Source: Burkholderia contaminans
GTDB taxonomy: Bacteria; Pseudomonadota; Gammaproteobacteria; Burkholderiales; Burkholderiaceae
DNA length: 64,000 nt
Assembly (NCBI RefSeq): GCF_029633825.1
Contig: NZ_CP090640.1
Span: 992,001 to 1,056,000 of the forward strand
Direction of reading: 5' to 3'
Shown here piece by piece: positions 19,977 through 28,983 of the stretch; position 1 is the stretch's first letter, and each line of letters begins with the position of its first letter. The position numbers and the translations under genes were made by a program. The notes under the pieces were generated by a model. That model did not search any database. It worked only from the letters and a program-made list of their open reading frames with translations, and was not told the DNA's origin.

Positions 19977-20015
19977 GTGCCGCGCGCGGCAACCCGCGCA
20001 GGCGTTGCCGGGCGC

Positions 20016-20744
20016 TTACGCGCGCACGGGCTTTTCCCGCGCCGCCTTGCCCGCCGCGGGCAACCCCTGCTCGTGCGTGCGGCGCATGCGCTCGAGACCG
20101 TGCGACAGGTGCTCGCGCACGAGTGCCACGGCCTGCTCCTCGTCGCCGCTCGCGAGCGCCTGCACGATCTTGTCGTGCTCGGCCGCCGACACCGCGATCG
20201 CATTCTCCTCGGCCTCGATCGCGGCCTGGCGCAGCAGCCCAAGCTGGCGCACGAGCCGGCGGTAGGTATCGGTGAGATGCGTATTGCCGACGCCGACGAC
20301 CATCGCGTCGTGGAACTGCACGTTCAGTTCGGTGTAGCGCGTGACGTCGTGCGTCTTCGCGGCGTCCTTCATCGACTGGATGATGCCCTTCAGCACCTTC
20401 AGCGTGTCGGGCGAGATGCGCTTCGCGAGCGCGCGCGCGACCGACTCGTCGAGCATCGCGCGCACTTCGTAGATCTCCTCGGCCTCGCGCAGCGGCACGA
20501 CGCGCACCGTCACGCCGCGGTTCTTCTCGTTGCGCAGCAGGCCGGCCTGTTCGAGCGCGCGGAACGCTTCGCGCACGGGGCCGCGCGACACGTTCAGCTT
20601 GGTCGCGATCTCGACTTCGTTGAGCTTCTCGCCAGGTGCGTATTCGCCGGAGACGATCGCGCGCTCGAGCATGTCCTGGACGATCATCGCGAGCGACTGG
20701 CTTTGCAGGAGTTCGATGGCGCTGAGCGCGTTCGGGGCTGTCAT
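20016..20744 (-). CDS. phnR: GntR-family (FCD) regulator of phosphonate utilisation
   Basis: A 242-residue FadR/VanR-type GntR regulator. The winged helix (about 15-80) contains VSRGPVREAFRALEQAGLL; the all-helical FCD domain (about 90-215) carries its metal-binding Asp/His residues in YTELNVQFHDAMV and later HDKIVQAL. Position at the end of the AEP cluster points to control of phnSTUW and phnAY. The palindrome TTGTCAACAA at the phnA/phnS promoters and TTGTCAACAG at its own promoter support this, with autoregulation. Whether the effector is AEP or phosphonoacetaldehyde is unknown. Confidence 0.88.
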   Translation of the reverse strand: MTAPNALSAIELLQSQSLAMIVQDMLERAIVSGEYAPGEKLNEVEIATKLNVSRGPVREAFRALEQAGLLRNEKNRGVTVRVVPLREAEEIYEVRAMLDESVARALAKRISPDTLKVLKGIIQSMKDAAKTHDVTRYTELNVQFHDAMVVGVGNTHLTDTYRRLVRQLGLLRQAAIEAEENAIAVSAAEHDKIVQALASGDEEQAVALVREHLSHGLERMRRTHEQGLPAAGKAAREKPVRA

Positions 20745-20805
20745 GGTCGGGCAGGCAGCAAGGCTGCGGTAGAAAACGAGGGCGCCATATCGGCGAATGA
20801 TCCTT

Positions 20806-20835
20806 GTATACCCTCGCCCCGACACATTGTCAACA
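20806..20835 (-). promoter_or_regulatory. phnR promoter with candidate autoregulatory site
   Basis: On the minus strand TTGACA (20833-20828) and TATACA (20811-20806) are separated by 16 bases, about 60 bases before the phnR start. The -35 is embedded in a near-palindrome TTGTCAACAG (20827-20836 on the plus strand), sharing ten consecutive bases (ATTGTCAACA) with the phnA/phnS region. Confidence 0.6.
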
Positions 20836-20950
20836 GTCTTCAGTCTCCAAAAGCCAATTCCGCCTGCCGGAATGCCCGCGAAGCACAGCCGGCAGGCGGC
20901 GGTCGCGCGTCGGGCCGACCTCGCCCGCGTCGCGCGACGCGTGCCGACCG

Positions 20951-23125
20951 TCAGGCCGTCGGGTGCTTCACCGGCCCCGGATCGCTCTGGCTCGGCCGGC
21001 CCGTCTCGACGTGGCCCGCGAAACGGCGCACGACCTTGTCGTCGCCGCCGCGCAGCGTCGTCGCGGTGATCGTCAGATCGTACCAGCCGTGGCTCGACGA
21101 CAGCTCGAAGTGATCCTCGATGCGCTCGCCCGGCTCCAGCGTGTAGGTCCGCGCATGCTTGTGGCTGTATGCGTTGTCGACCGTCACGCGGCACGTCGCG
21201 CGCCCGCTGTTGCGCAGTTGCAGGTACACGTGGCGGTTGCGCACGTCGTAGCCGATCCGCGCTTCGGGGTTCGCGTGGCGGCCGTCCGCCGCGAGCCGCG
21301 TGTTGCCCTGGAACTCGCACAGATAGCCGTTCGGGCCATATGCCGCGAGATGGTAATCGCCGCGTGCGGCCGACGTATTCCACGTATCGACGAAGCGGTC
21401 GTGCGCGGACACCGCATAGCGGCGCGGCGGCGTCGTGGGGTTGCGGCGGTCGTACACGTAGAACGCGGCGCCTGCATCACCGGTGTTCGCGAAGTCGAGC
21501 GACACGGTGTCGTCGTGCGCGCTCACGCGGCTGTGCACGAACAGCTCGTACGGCAGCGCACGTGCCGGGCGCGTGCCGGGCTCCTGCGCCGGCATCGACT
21601 GCTGCGCGGGCACCTGGTACGCCTGGCCGGCCGTCGCGATGTGCTGCGGCACCGTGAAGCTCACCGTGCGCGTGTCGGGGCGCGCGGAGAAGTCGAATGC
21701 CGACGTGAGGTCGCCGCAGATCGAACGTCGCCACGCGCTGATGTTCGGCTCCTTCACGCCGAAACGCGCTTCGAGGAAACGCAGCACCGACGTATGGTCG
21801 AACGTCTCCGAGCAGACCCAGCCGCCCTTCGTCCACGGCGAGATGATGATCAGCGGCACGCGCGGCCCGAGGCCGATCGGCTGGATGCCGCCCGGGTCCG
21901 CACCCGGCACGAGCGGGCTCATTTCGCCCGGGTACTTGTTCAGGTCGAGCAGTTCGTCGCCGAGGTTCGACAGCAGGTTCGACGACACGATGCCCTGGCC
22001 GCCCACGCCGCTCGTGACCGGCGGCACCGGCGGCACGACGTGGTCGAACAGCCCGTCGTTCTCGTCGTAGTTCAGGATGAACACCGTCTTCGCCCACACT
22101 TCCGGGTTCGACGTGAGCGCCTCGAGCACCATGTTGATGTAGAACGCGCCGTCGGTCGGGGAAGCCTGCGGGTGCTCGCTGTACTTGTACGGCGACACGA
22201 TCCACGACACCTGCGGCAGCCGGTTCGCCTGCACGTCGGCCTTCAGCTCGGCGAGCGTGTGGTCCGACGCGCCCTTGTCGACCAGCGGGCCGCTCGCGCC
22301 CTCCTTCACCTGGAAACGCTTGAAGAACATCAGCGAGTTGTCGGTGTAGTTGTCGGTCGGGTCGCCCGGGATGCCCGTGCCGCCCTGGTACACCTTCCAA
22401 CTGATCTTCGCGTTCTCGAGGCGTTCCGCGTAGGTCGTCCACGTGTAGCCGTTCACGTCGTCGCGCTCGCCGATGCCCGGGCCGTTCGGCGGGTTGCCGT
22501 AGATGTTGCGCGGGTCGACCGTGCCGGTCCACAGGTAGATGCGGTTCGGCGCGGTGTCGGCGTGCGCGGAGCAGAAGTACGAATCGCAGATCGTGAACGC
22601 GTCGGCCAATGCGTAGTGGTACGTGAGATCCTGGCGCTTCAGGTAGCCCATCGTCAGCACGTCCTGCTTCTGGTTCACCCACTGGTCCCACTGGCCATTG
22701 TTCCAGGACAGGTGGCCGCTGCTCCAGCCGTGGTTGGTGCCCGGCTGGAATTCGGTCGTCTGCTTCGGATCGAGGTAGAACGGCAGCACGTACGGCGCCG
22801 ACGGATCGAGGCCGCGCGAATGGTAGTTCTTCGTGAACACCGACGCCGGCGGCTGTTGCCACACCGGCGCACCGCTTGGCAGCAGGTGCGGACGCGGGTC
22901 GTTGAAGCCGCGCACGCCGCGCAGCCCGCCGAAGTAATGGTCGAACGAACGGTTTTCCTGCATGAAGATCACGACGTGCTCCACGTCGCGGATCGTGCCC
23001 GTGCGATAGGCGGCCGGCATCGCCAGCGCATTGCGGATCGCGGGCGGAAAGCCCGCGTAGGCGGCCATCGCGCCGGCCGACTGCGCGGCAAGGCGCAGGA
23101 AATCGCGTCGATTGTTCGAGGACAT
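20951..23125 (-). CDS. Phosphocholine-specific phospholipase C, Tat-exported
   Basis: A 724-residue secreted phospholipase C of the Pseudomonas PlcH/PlcN type. The N-terminus has a twin-arginine signal (NNRRDFLRLAAQ). The acid-phosphatase-like catalytic domain shows MQENRSFDHYFGGLRGVRGF and NYDENDGLFDHVVPP. Two C-terminal beta-rich domains of the family follow (about residues 520-720). It hydrolyses phosphatidylcholine or sphingomyelin to phosphocholine. It is flanked by AEP regulators, so organophosphorus scavenging is a plausible shared theme. No clear Pho box was seen upstream. Confidence 0.92.
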   Translation of the reverse strand: MSSNNRRDFLRLAAQSAGAMAAYAGFPPAIRNALAMPAAYRTGTIRDVEHVVIFMQENRSFDHYFGGLRGVRGFNDPRPHLLPSGAPVWQQPPASVFTKNYHSRGLDPSAPYVLPFYLDPKQTTEFQPGTNHGWSSGHLSWNNGQWDQWVNQKQDVLTMGYLKRQDLTYHYALADAFTICDSYFCSAHADTAPNRIYLWTGTVDPRNIYGNPPNGPGIGERDDVNGYTWTTYAERLENAKISWKVYQGGTGIPGDPTDNYTDNSLMFFKRFQVKEGASGPLVDKGASDHTLAELKADVQANRLPQVSWIVSPYKYSEHPQASPTDGAFYINMVLEALTSNPEVWAKTVFILNYDENDGLFDHVVPPVPPVTSGVGGQGIVSSNLLSNLGDELLDLNKYPGEMSPLVPGADPGGIQPIGLGPRVPLIIISPWTKGGWVCSETFDHTSVLRFLEARFGVKEPNISAWRRSICGDLTSAFDFSARPDTRTVSFTVPQHIATAGQAYQVPAQQSMPAQEPGTRPARALPYELFVHSRVSAHDDTVSLDFANTGDAGAAFYVYDRRNPTTPPRRYAVSAHDRFVDTWNTSAARGDYHLAAYGPNGYLCEFQGNTRLAADGRHANPEARIGYDVRNRHVYLQLRNSGRATCRVTVDNAYSHKHARTYTLEPGERIEDHFELSSSHGWYDLTITATTLRGGDDKVVRRFAGHVETGRPSQSDPGPVKHPTA

Positions 23126-23353
23126 GAAGAGAACCCTGTGGTCGGTAGGAGTGGGGGCGCCAGTCGAGCGGGGCCGGCGGTTTGCGTTGCCGTTATTACC
23201 CCGCACCGGCATGTCCCGCGCGTGACCGGTTACCGCATGTTTCTTTGGGTTACCCACAGGAATTTTGTCGAAGCGGCGCATGACGCGGCTTTCATCCGGC
23301 CGACATACGCATGCGCTACGCTGACGCGCGATACAGAGGGGAGAAGCCGAGTC

Positions 23354-24271
23354 GTGTTCGATCAGCTGAAGGCGTTCCACGCGACCGTCCGGCAGGGCAG
23401 CATCACGCGCGCCGCGCGCCACCTGGGCGTGAGCCAGCCGACGATCGCCGCGCAGATCCGTCAGGTCGAGCAGGTATACGGCGTCGAGCTGTTCTACCGG
23501 AGCGGTCGCAAGCTCGAGATCACCGAAACGGGCATCGAGCTGCTGCCGCTCGTCGAGAAGATGATCGCGCTCGAGGCGCAGGCCGACATCATGCTGCGCA
23601 ACGTCGGCGGCCTGTTCGAAGGCCACCTGCGGATCGGCGCGACGGGGCCGTACTACATCATGGATGCGGTCGGCCGCTTTTCGAACGCGCACCCGTCGAT
23701 CGCGCTCACGTGCCGGATCGGCAACTCCGAGGAGATCCTGCAGGCGCTGCAGGAATTCCGCATCGACCTCGCCGTCTCGTCGCAGCGCAACGATGCCGAC
23801 GGCCTCGAACGCAAGGTGATCTCGACCGACCCGCTCGTGCTCGTCGTGCATCGCAACCATCCGCTCGCGCGCTTCGACGCGATCGAGCCGGCGCAGCTCG
23901 CCGACGTGCGGCTGCTGATTCGCGAGGAAGGCTCGGTCACGCGCCGCTGCACGGAGACGATTCTCGAGGCGGCAGGTGTCGCGGCCGTATCGGTGGCAGA
24001 GATCGGCAGCCGCGAAGCGATCCGCGAGGCGATCCTGCACGGCGTGGGCGGCAGCCTGTTTCCGCTCGGCGAGGCCGAACGTCATCCGGATTTGCGCGTG
24101 ATCGCGCTGCGCGGCGTCGATACGACGATCGACGAATACGTGTACTACCTGAAGGCGCGGCGCCAGAGCCCCGCGATCGACGCATTCCTCGCGTGCATCC
24201 TGCCGGCCGGCAGCGACACAGCCGCAGCGGACGACGCCGGACGAACGGCGCGGCGGGTGAGCGCGCGCTGA
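23354..24271 (+). CDS. LysR-family regulator (phosphonate-cluster-associated type)
   Basis: A 305-residue LysR protein with the helix-turn-helix in RAARHLGVSQPTIAAQIRQVE and a periplasmic-binding-like effector domain. No in-frame ATG precedes homology; the GTG at 23354 has GGGGAGAAG about 7-14 bases upstream and gives MFDQLKAFHATV, the family start. A subgroup of LysR proteins is associated with AEP catabolism clusters and this one fits by position; direct targets are not shown. It is divergent from the phospholipase C across 228 bases and could regulate that gene instead. Confidence 0.85.
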   Translation: MFDQLKAFHATVRQGSITRAARHLGVSQPTIAAQIRQVEQVYGVELFYRSGRKLEITETGIELLPLVEKMIALEAQADIMLRNVGGLFEGHLRIGATGPYYIMDAVGRFSNAHPSIALTCRIGNSEEILQALQEFRIDLAVSSQRNDADGLERKVISTDPLVLVVHRNHPLARFDAIEPAQLADVRLLIREEGSVTRRCTETILEAAGVAAVSVAEIGSREAIREAILHGVGGSLFPLGEAERHPDLRVIALRGVDTTIDEYVYYLKARRQSPAIDAFLACILPAGSDTAAADDAGRTARRVSAR

Positions 24272-24366
24272 ACTGCCGCGCGCTCACCGGGTCCGCACTT
24301 TGCTGGCGCTTTTCCCGCGCCTTCCCTCGTTTTTCCTCGTGCCTTCCTTCTGTCGTTGCGCTCACA

Positions 24367-26007
24367 TCATTTCGGCAGTGCCGGAATCATCCACGTCAGC
24401 ACGTGCTGCTGGAGGAACACCAACACGCCGAGCAGCAGCGTGAGAATCACGCTGTGCCAGAAGGTGCGCGCAAACACGACACCTTCCTGCCCTTTCAGGT
24501 CCGTCGTCGATACACCCGTCGCGATGTTCTGCGGCGAGATCATCTTGCCCATCACGCCGCCGGACGAGTTGGTCGCGGCCATCAGCACCGGATCGAGGCC
24601 GAGCTGCCGGGCGGCCACGACCTGCAGGTTGCCGAACAGCGCGTTGCCCGACGTGTCGCTGCCGGACAGGAACACCGCGATCCAGCCGAGCGACGCGGAC
24701 ACGAGCGGGAACAGCGCCCCCGTCGACGCGACGCCGGTGCCGAGCGTGTAGCTGATCCCCGAGTAGTTCAGCAGGTACGCGAGCCCGACGATCATCATCA
24801 CCGTGACGATCGCGATCCACGTCTGCCGCCAGGTCTTGACCACGCATTCGAAGAAGTCGCCCACGCCGGTGCGCGTCAGCGCGGCCGTGACGATCGCCGA
24901 GACCAGGATCGCGGTGCCCGTGCCGAGCGGCTGGAAATCCCAGATCGCCGCATACGGCTTGTGGTACAGCGACACGAACACGGCATTGTGCAGGCCCGGC
25001 CACTTGATCTTCACGTCGCCGATCGCCGCGATGTTCGCGTGCACCCAAACGATCACGACCACCGACACGACGAGCCACGGCAGCCAGCCGCCGAAGCCCG
25101 CGCGTGCGGCGCCGGCCGTTGCCGGCACGCTGCGCGCGAGTGCGTATTGCGGATCGGGCTGCGGCTTCCACACCTGCAGGAAGCCGATCGTGACGATCAG
25201 CGACGTGAGCGACGACAGCACGTCGGTGAGCTGGTAGCCGAGGAAGTTCGACGTGACGAACTGCGCGATCGCGAAGCTGCCGCCCGACACGAGCAGCGCC
25301 GGCCACAGCTTCGAGATCGAGCGCAGCCCGCCGTACGCGCCGACCACGTAGAACGGCAGCAGCAGCGCGAAGAAGGGCAACTGGCGGCCGACCATCTGCG
25401 CGAGTGTCGCGGGCGGCAGCGACGTCACCGCGCCGAGCACGGTGATCGGCACGCCGAGCGCGCCGAACGCGACCGGCGCCGTGTTGAACAGCAGCGTGTA
25501 GGTGAGCGCCTCGAGCGCGGGGAAGCCGAGCGCGATCAAGAGTGCGCTCGTGATCGCGACCGGCGTGCCGAATCCCGAGATCCCTTCGAGCAGGCAACCG
25601 AACGAGAACGCGACGACGAGCAGCACGAGCCGGCGATCGTCGGGCAGGTTGTCGAGCATCCACTGCCGGAACTGGTCGAAGCGGCCCGACTTCACCGCGA
25701 TGTTGTACAGCAGCAATGCGTTGAAGACGATCCACATTACCGGCACGACCGCGAGCGCCATGCCCGCACCGACCGCGTTGAACGCGAGCCCGGCCGGCAT
25801 GCCCCATGCGCCGATCGCGACCGCGAGGCCGGCGACGAGCCCGGCGAGCGACGCCTGCCACGCGGGGCGGCGCAGCACGCCGAGTGCGATCAGCGCAACC
25901 GCGATCGGGATCGCGGCGACGAGGAAGGACAGCAGCAGCGAGTTGGCGACTGGCGTCAGCGGCTGTGCGAAAACGATGCCGGGCGGTAGGGCGTCGGTGG
26001 GGTTCAT
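24367..26007 (-). CDS. lldP: L-lactate permease
   Basis: A 546-residue inner-membrane protein with about 12-13 hydrophobic helices. Lactate-permease family motifs are visible: SFGCLLEGISGFGTPVAIT in the middle, and near the end SGSDTSGNALFGNLQ and NSSGGVMGKMISPQNIA. It imports L-lactate (and often D-lactate or glycolate) with protons. No lactate dehydrogenase or LldR regulator is next to it. The upstream region has two tandem hairpins (26024-26104) in the leader. Confidence 0.93.
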   Translation of the reverse strand: MNPTDALPPGIVFAQPLTPVANSLLLSFLVAAIPIAVALIALGVLRRPAWQASLAGLVAGLAVAIGAWGMPAGLAFNAVGAGMALAVVPVMWIVFNALLLYNIAVKSGRFDQFRQWMLDNLPDDRRLVLLVVAFSFGCLLEGISGFGTPVAITSALLIALGFPALEALTYTLLFNTAPVAFGALGVPITVLGAVTSLPPATLAQMVGRQLPFFALLLPFYVVGAYGGLRSISKLWPALLVSGGSFAIAQFVTSNFLGYQLTDVLSSLTSLIVTIGFLQVWKPQPDPQYALARSVPATAGAARAGFGGWLPWLVVSVVVIVWVHANIAAIGDVKIKWPGLHNAVFVSLYHKPYAAIWDFQPLGTGTAILVSAIVTAALTRTGVGDFFECVVKTWRQTWIAIVTVMMIVGLAYLLNYSGISYTLGTGVASTGALFPLVSASLGWIAVFLSGSDTSGNALFGNLQVVAARQLGLDPVLMAATNSSGGVMGKMISPQNIATGVSTTDLKGQEGVVFARTFWHSVILTLLLGVLVFLQQHVLTWMIPALPK

Positions 26008-26023
26008 CGTGTCTCCAGATGTC

Positions 26024-26104
26024 GACCCGAGTTGGCGCTTTAGCGCTTACTCGGGTCCCATGCCTTGCGCTGACGACCCGAGCTGGCATCGGGATGCCCC
26101 GGGT
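26024..26104. repeat. Two tandem GACCCGAG-type hairpins in the lldP leader
   Basis: Element 1 (26024-26057) begins GACCCGAG and ends CTCGGGTC with an inner GCGCTTTAGCGC-like arm. Element 2 (26075-26104) begins GACCCGAGCTGGCATC and ends GATGCCCCGGGTTC, also self-complementary. They are similar to each other and end 17 bases before the lldP start. Function unknown; either an RNA leader structure or a short dispersed repeat. Confidence 0.6.
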
Positions 26105-26479
26105 TCGGTACAAGGCGATGTCCTGCGGTCACGACCGGGATCAAGCGCTTGCGCACGCAACGACGTCGCACGCCCAACCGATCGGTTGCTTAAAAGAGGT
26201 TAGGAGGCGCACGGCGCTTGTACAAGGGGGGACAAGCCCGATGCGTGCCGACCCGATACGGAGCAGCCGCCACACGCTGGCCAGCAGCGGGCAGCCTGCT
26301 GTCGCATTCGACAGAAAGCCCCCCGCGAGCGGTCCCCCGCGCAATGTTGCACATGCGACAAAGGTGCCTGACGGCGGGCGGGATGTTTCGTTTGGCGTCC
26401 GAAGCCTAGACTGGTCGCATCGATTCCGCCCGCGCCGGCCACGGCAGGCACGGCACCGGAACTTCACGGAGTGAACACG
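26105..26479. other. Intergenic region upstream of lldP and the DUF4148 gene
   Basis: About 375 bases with no supportable gene. It must hold the divergent promoters for lldP and the small secreted protein. CCAACCGATCGGTTG (26177-26191) is a short palindrome that might bind a dimeric regulator. Confidence 0.45.
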
Positions 26480-26791
26480 ATGAAAACGATGAAGCAGGCT
26501 GCATGCGCGTTCGTGCTGATCGGCGCGGCCTTCGCCGCTCACGCGCAGGCCGCGTCGACGCTGACGCGTGCCGAGGTCCGCCAGGAACTCGTGGAACTGC
26601 AGGCCGCCGGCTACCGGGCGAACCTCGCGAGCAGTCCCGACTTTCCGGACCACATGCAGGCGATCATGCGCCGTGCCGCGCAGGCGCGCGGCGAGGACAC
26701 CGGCTACGGCAGTGAAGGCAGGGCAAACGTGGAATCGGGCAAGCCGGCGCAGCCGCACGCAATCGACCGCGGCACCTACGCGCATCACTGA
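26480..26791 (+). CDS. Small secreted DUF4148-type protein
   Basis: A 103-residue product with a signal peptide (MKTMKQAACAFVLIGAAFAAHAQA) and a short acidic/helical mature part starting LTRAEVRQELVELQAAGY, the hallmark of DUF4148 proteins. These are abundant in Burkholderia and have no established function. GGAG sits 9 bases before the ATG at 26480; a GTG at 26471 is too close to that site. It stands alone. Confidence 0.8.
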   Translation: MKTMKQAACAFVLIGAAFAAHAQAASTLTRAEVRQELVELQAAGYRANLASSPDFPDHMQAIMRRAAQARGEDTGYGSEGRANVESGKPAQPHAIDRGTYAHH

Positions 26792-26893
26792 CATCGGACT
26801 CAACCGGATCGAGCGCACCACGGTGCGACCCGACCGGCGACGGAGAGACGCATCGCACACCGCGCCGACCGACGCGATGCACGTGCGCAGGCA

Positions 26894-28507
26894 TCACACG
26901 CTGAAGCGGTTCAGCGTATAGGCGCGATAGGCCGCGACGAACGCGTCGAACGATCCGGCCTCCTTCGCTTCGAGCTCGGCCTGCTCGGCCAGCGATTTCG
27001 CGGCGAGCGCCTGCTCGGTACGCAGCGTCTCCGCCGACGGCGGATTCGCCCGGAAATGCGCGGCATGCGCTTCGCTCTGCGTCAGCGCGAACTCGAGGAA
27101 CGACTGACCGCGCTCGCGCATCGTGCGCAGCACACGCGCAGATGGCGTGCGCTCCGGATCGGCAAGCTTCTCGCGTTGCGCGGCGATTGCACGCACATGC
27201 TCGTCGCCGCCGCGGATTTCGTCGAGGCGGCGGCTGATGGTTTCGATATCGGCCATCAGCGCGTCCGCCCACGCCTGCAACGTGACCGTCTCGCCGTCGC
27301 GCTGCAGCGTAAGCCCCGGCTTGCGCCCTTCCATCGTCACGCTGCCGAAGTTCGCGTTCGCTTCCTTGTACGCGGGGCAATCGAGCGCCGGGCTTTCGTC
27401 GAGCGCGCACGCGAGCAGGAACGCGTCGATGAAGCGCGCGGTTTCCAGTGCGATGCCGGTCGGCTCGAACGGATCGATGTCGAGACAGCGCACCTCGATG
27501 TACTGCACGCCGCGCGACGCGAGCGCATGCAGCGGCCGCTCGCCCGAATACGTGACGCGCTTCGGCCGGATCGTCGAGTAGAACTCGTTCTCGATCTGCA
27601 GCACGTTCGTGTTGATCTGGATCCACTCGCCGTCGCGATGCGTGCCGATCGCCTCGTAGGCCGGATACGGCTCGCTCACGGCCTTCGACAGCGCGTCGAG
27701 ATAGCCGGGCAGCGTGTTGTAGTCGACGTGCAGCGCGGCCTGCGCGGTCGTGTTCGAGTAGCCGAGATCGCTCATCCGCAGGCTCGTGGCATACGGCAGG
27801 TACAGCGTATCGGCATCGAACGTGTCGAGCCGGTGCGGCTTGCCGCGCAGGAACTTCGTGTCGAGCGCGGGCGACGCGCCGAACAGGTACATCAGCAGCC
27901 AGCTGCGGCGGCGGAAGTTGCGGATCTGCGCGAGATAGCGTTCCGACTGGTAATCGACGAGCGTGGCCGTCGAGCCTTCTTCCGCATGCAGGCGCCGCCA
28001 CACTTCCTCGTGCAGCGAGTAGTTGTAGTGGATACCGGCAATGCACTGCATCGTGCGGCCGTAGCGATACGCGAGGCCGCGCCGGTACACCGTCTTCAGG
28101 CGGCCGATGTTCGACGTGCCGTAGTCGGCGATCGGGATCTGGTCGTCGGCCGGCAGCAGGCCGGGCATCGAGTCGTTCCACAGCATCTCGTCGCCGAGCG
28201 ACGCATAGACGTAGCGATGCAGGTCGTCGAGACGCTCGAGCGTGATCGCGGCGTCACCTTCCGCGGGCGTGATCAGCTCGATCAACGCTTCGGAATAGTC
28301 GGTCGTCAGCGCCGGATGCGTGAGCGCCGAACCGAGCGCGCGCGGATGCGGCGTGAATGCGATCATCCCGTCGCGCGTCACGCGCAGGCTTTCCTTTTCG
28401 ATGCCGCGCAGGCCGTCGGGCAGATGCTGCCGCGTCGGGCCCGAGCTCAGCGCGTCGAGGCGTTTCAGCAGCAGTTCGGACTGGCGGTGAGTCATGGTGT
28501 TCGACAT
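26894..28507 (-). CDS. gshA: Glutamate-cysteine ligase
   Basis: A 537-residue proteobacterial type-1 gamma-glutamylcysteine synthetase, catalysing the ATP-dependent first step of glutathione synthesis. Family sequences visible are GIEKESLRVT near residue 30, HYNYSLHEEVW, the STATLVDYQSERY block and the VRCLDIDPFEPTGI segment that contributes to the active site. Length agrees with E. coli GshA (about 518). No glutathione synthetase gene is adjacent. Confidence 0.93.
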   Translation of the reverse strand: MSNTMTHRQSELLLKRLDALSSGPTRQHLPDGLRGIEKESLRVTRDGMIAFTPHPRALGSALTHPALTTDYSEALIELITPAEGDAAITLERLDDLHRYVYASLGDEMLWNDSMPGLLPADDQIPIADYGTSNIGRLKTVYRRGLAYRYGRTMQCIAGIHYNYSLHEEVWRRLHAEEGSTATLVDYQSERYLAQIRNFRRRSWLLMYLFGASPALDTKFLRGKPHRLDTFDADTLYLPYATSLRMSDLGYSNTTAQAALHVDYNTLPGYLDALSKAVSEPYPAYEAIGTHRDGEWIQINTNVLQIENEFYSTIRPKRVTYSGERPLHALASRGVQYIEVRCLDIDPFEPTGIALETARFIDAFLLACALDESPALDCPAYKEANANFGSVTMEGRKPGLTLQRDGETVTLQAWADALMADIETISRRLDEIRGGDEHVRAIAAQREKLADPERTPSARVLRTMRERGQSFLEFALTQSEAHAAHFRANPPSAETLRTEQALAAKSLAEQAELEAKEAGSFDAFVAAYRAYTLNRFSV

Positions 28508-28983
28508 GGAGACGCAAGTGCGTGACGGCCGCGCGCAGAACGCCGCGCGCGGCCGGCTGGATTGTTGGTCGCTTCGTTGGTAGCGGGCACTTTAACATCT
28601 CGCCGAAACACGCGCTTGAGGTGGCGCCGGGCGCGCTGCGCGGGCCGGAGCAGGCCGCCGGGCGGGCCGGTCGCGGCGGTCACTGCATCTGCGGCCGGTT
28701 CCATGCGGTGGCAACGGGCACGCCGGTTACGCGAATTCGTCAGACGGAACGTGATGCGCGAACGGGTGGCGGCAGGTGCAACCCTGCCGCCGGACTGATC
28801 GCTGAAAGCGGGATATGGGGACATCGCGCGCACGGCATCCGGCCGACGATGGATGCGCGGAATCGCCGTGACGGCCGGCGTTCGGTGGTTAGCCTACGCA
28901 TGTCGGCACAACCCGCGCAACGGGTTGCCTCGCAGCCTCGCCAGGTCACACCCGGCTGCAAGCCTCGGCGATCCCCGCCGCTC
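28508..28983. other. Intergenic stretch between gshA and the glycosylase gene
   Basis: About 475 bases. Open frames cross it on both strands, but their predicted products are arginine-rich, lack domain-like sequence and look like composition shadows. GCCGCGCGCAGAACGCCGCGCGCGGC-type self-complementary sequence near 28529-28554 could be a hairpin in the gshA leader. No gene is supported. Confidence 0.5.

Noticed and set aside
20804..23353. Long plus-strand extension of the LysR frame over the phospholipase C gene
   Set aside because: The LysR domain begins at GTG 23354; the upstream part is antisense to the well-supported phospholipase C and is low-complexity.
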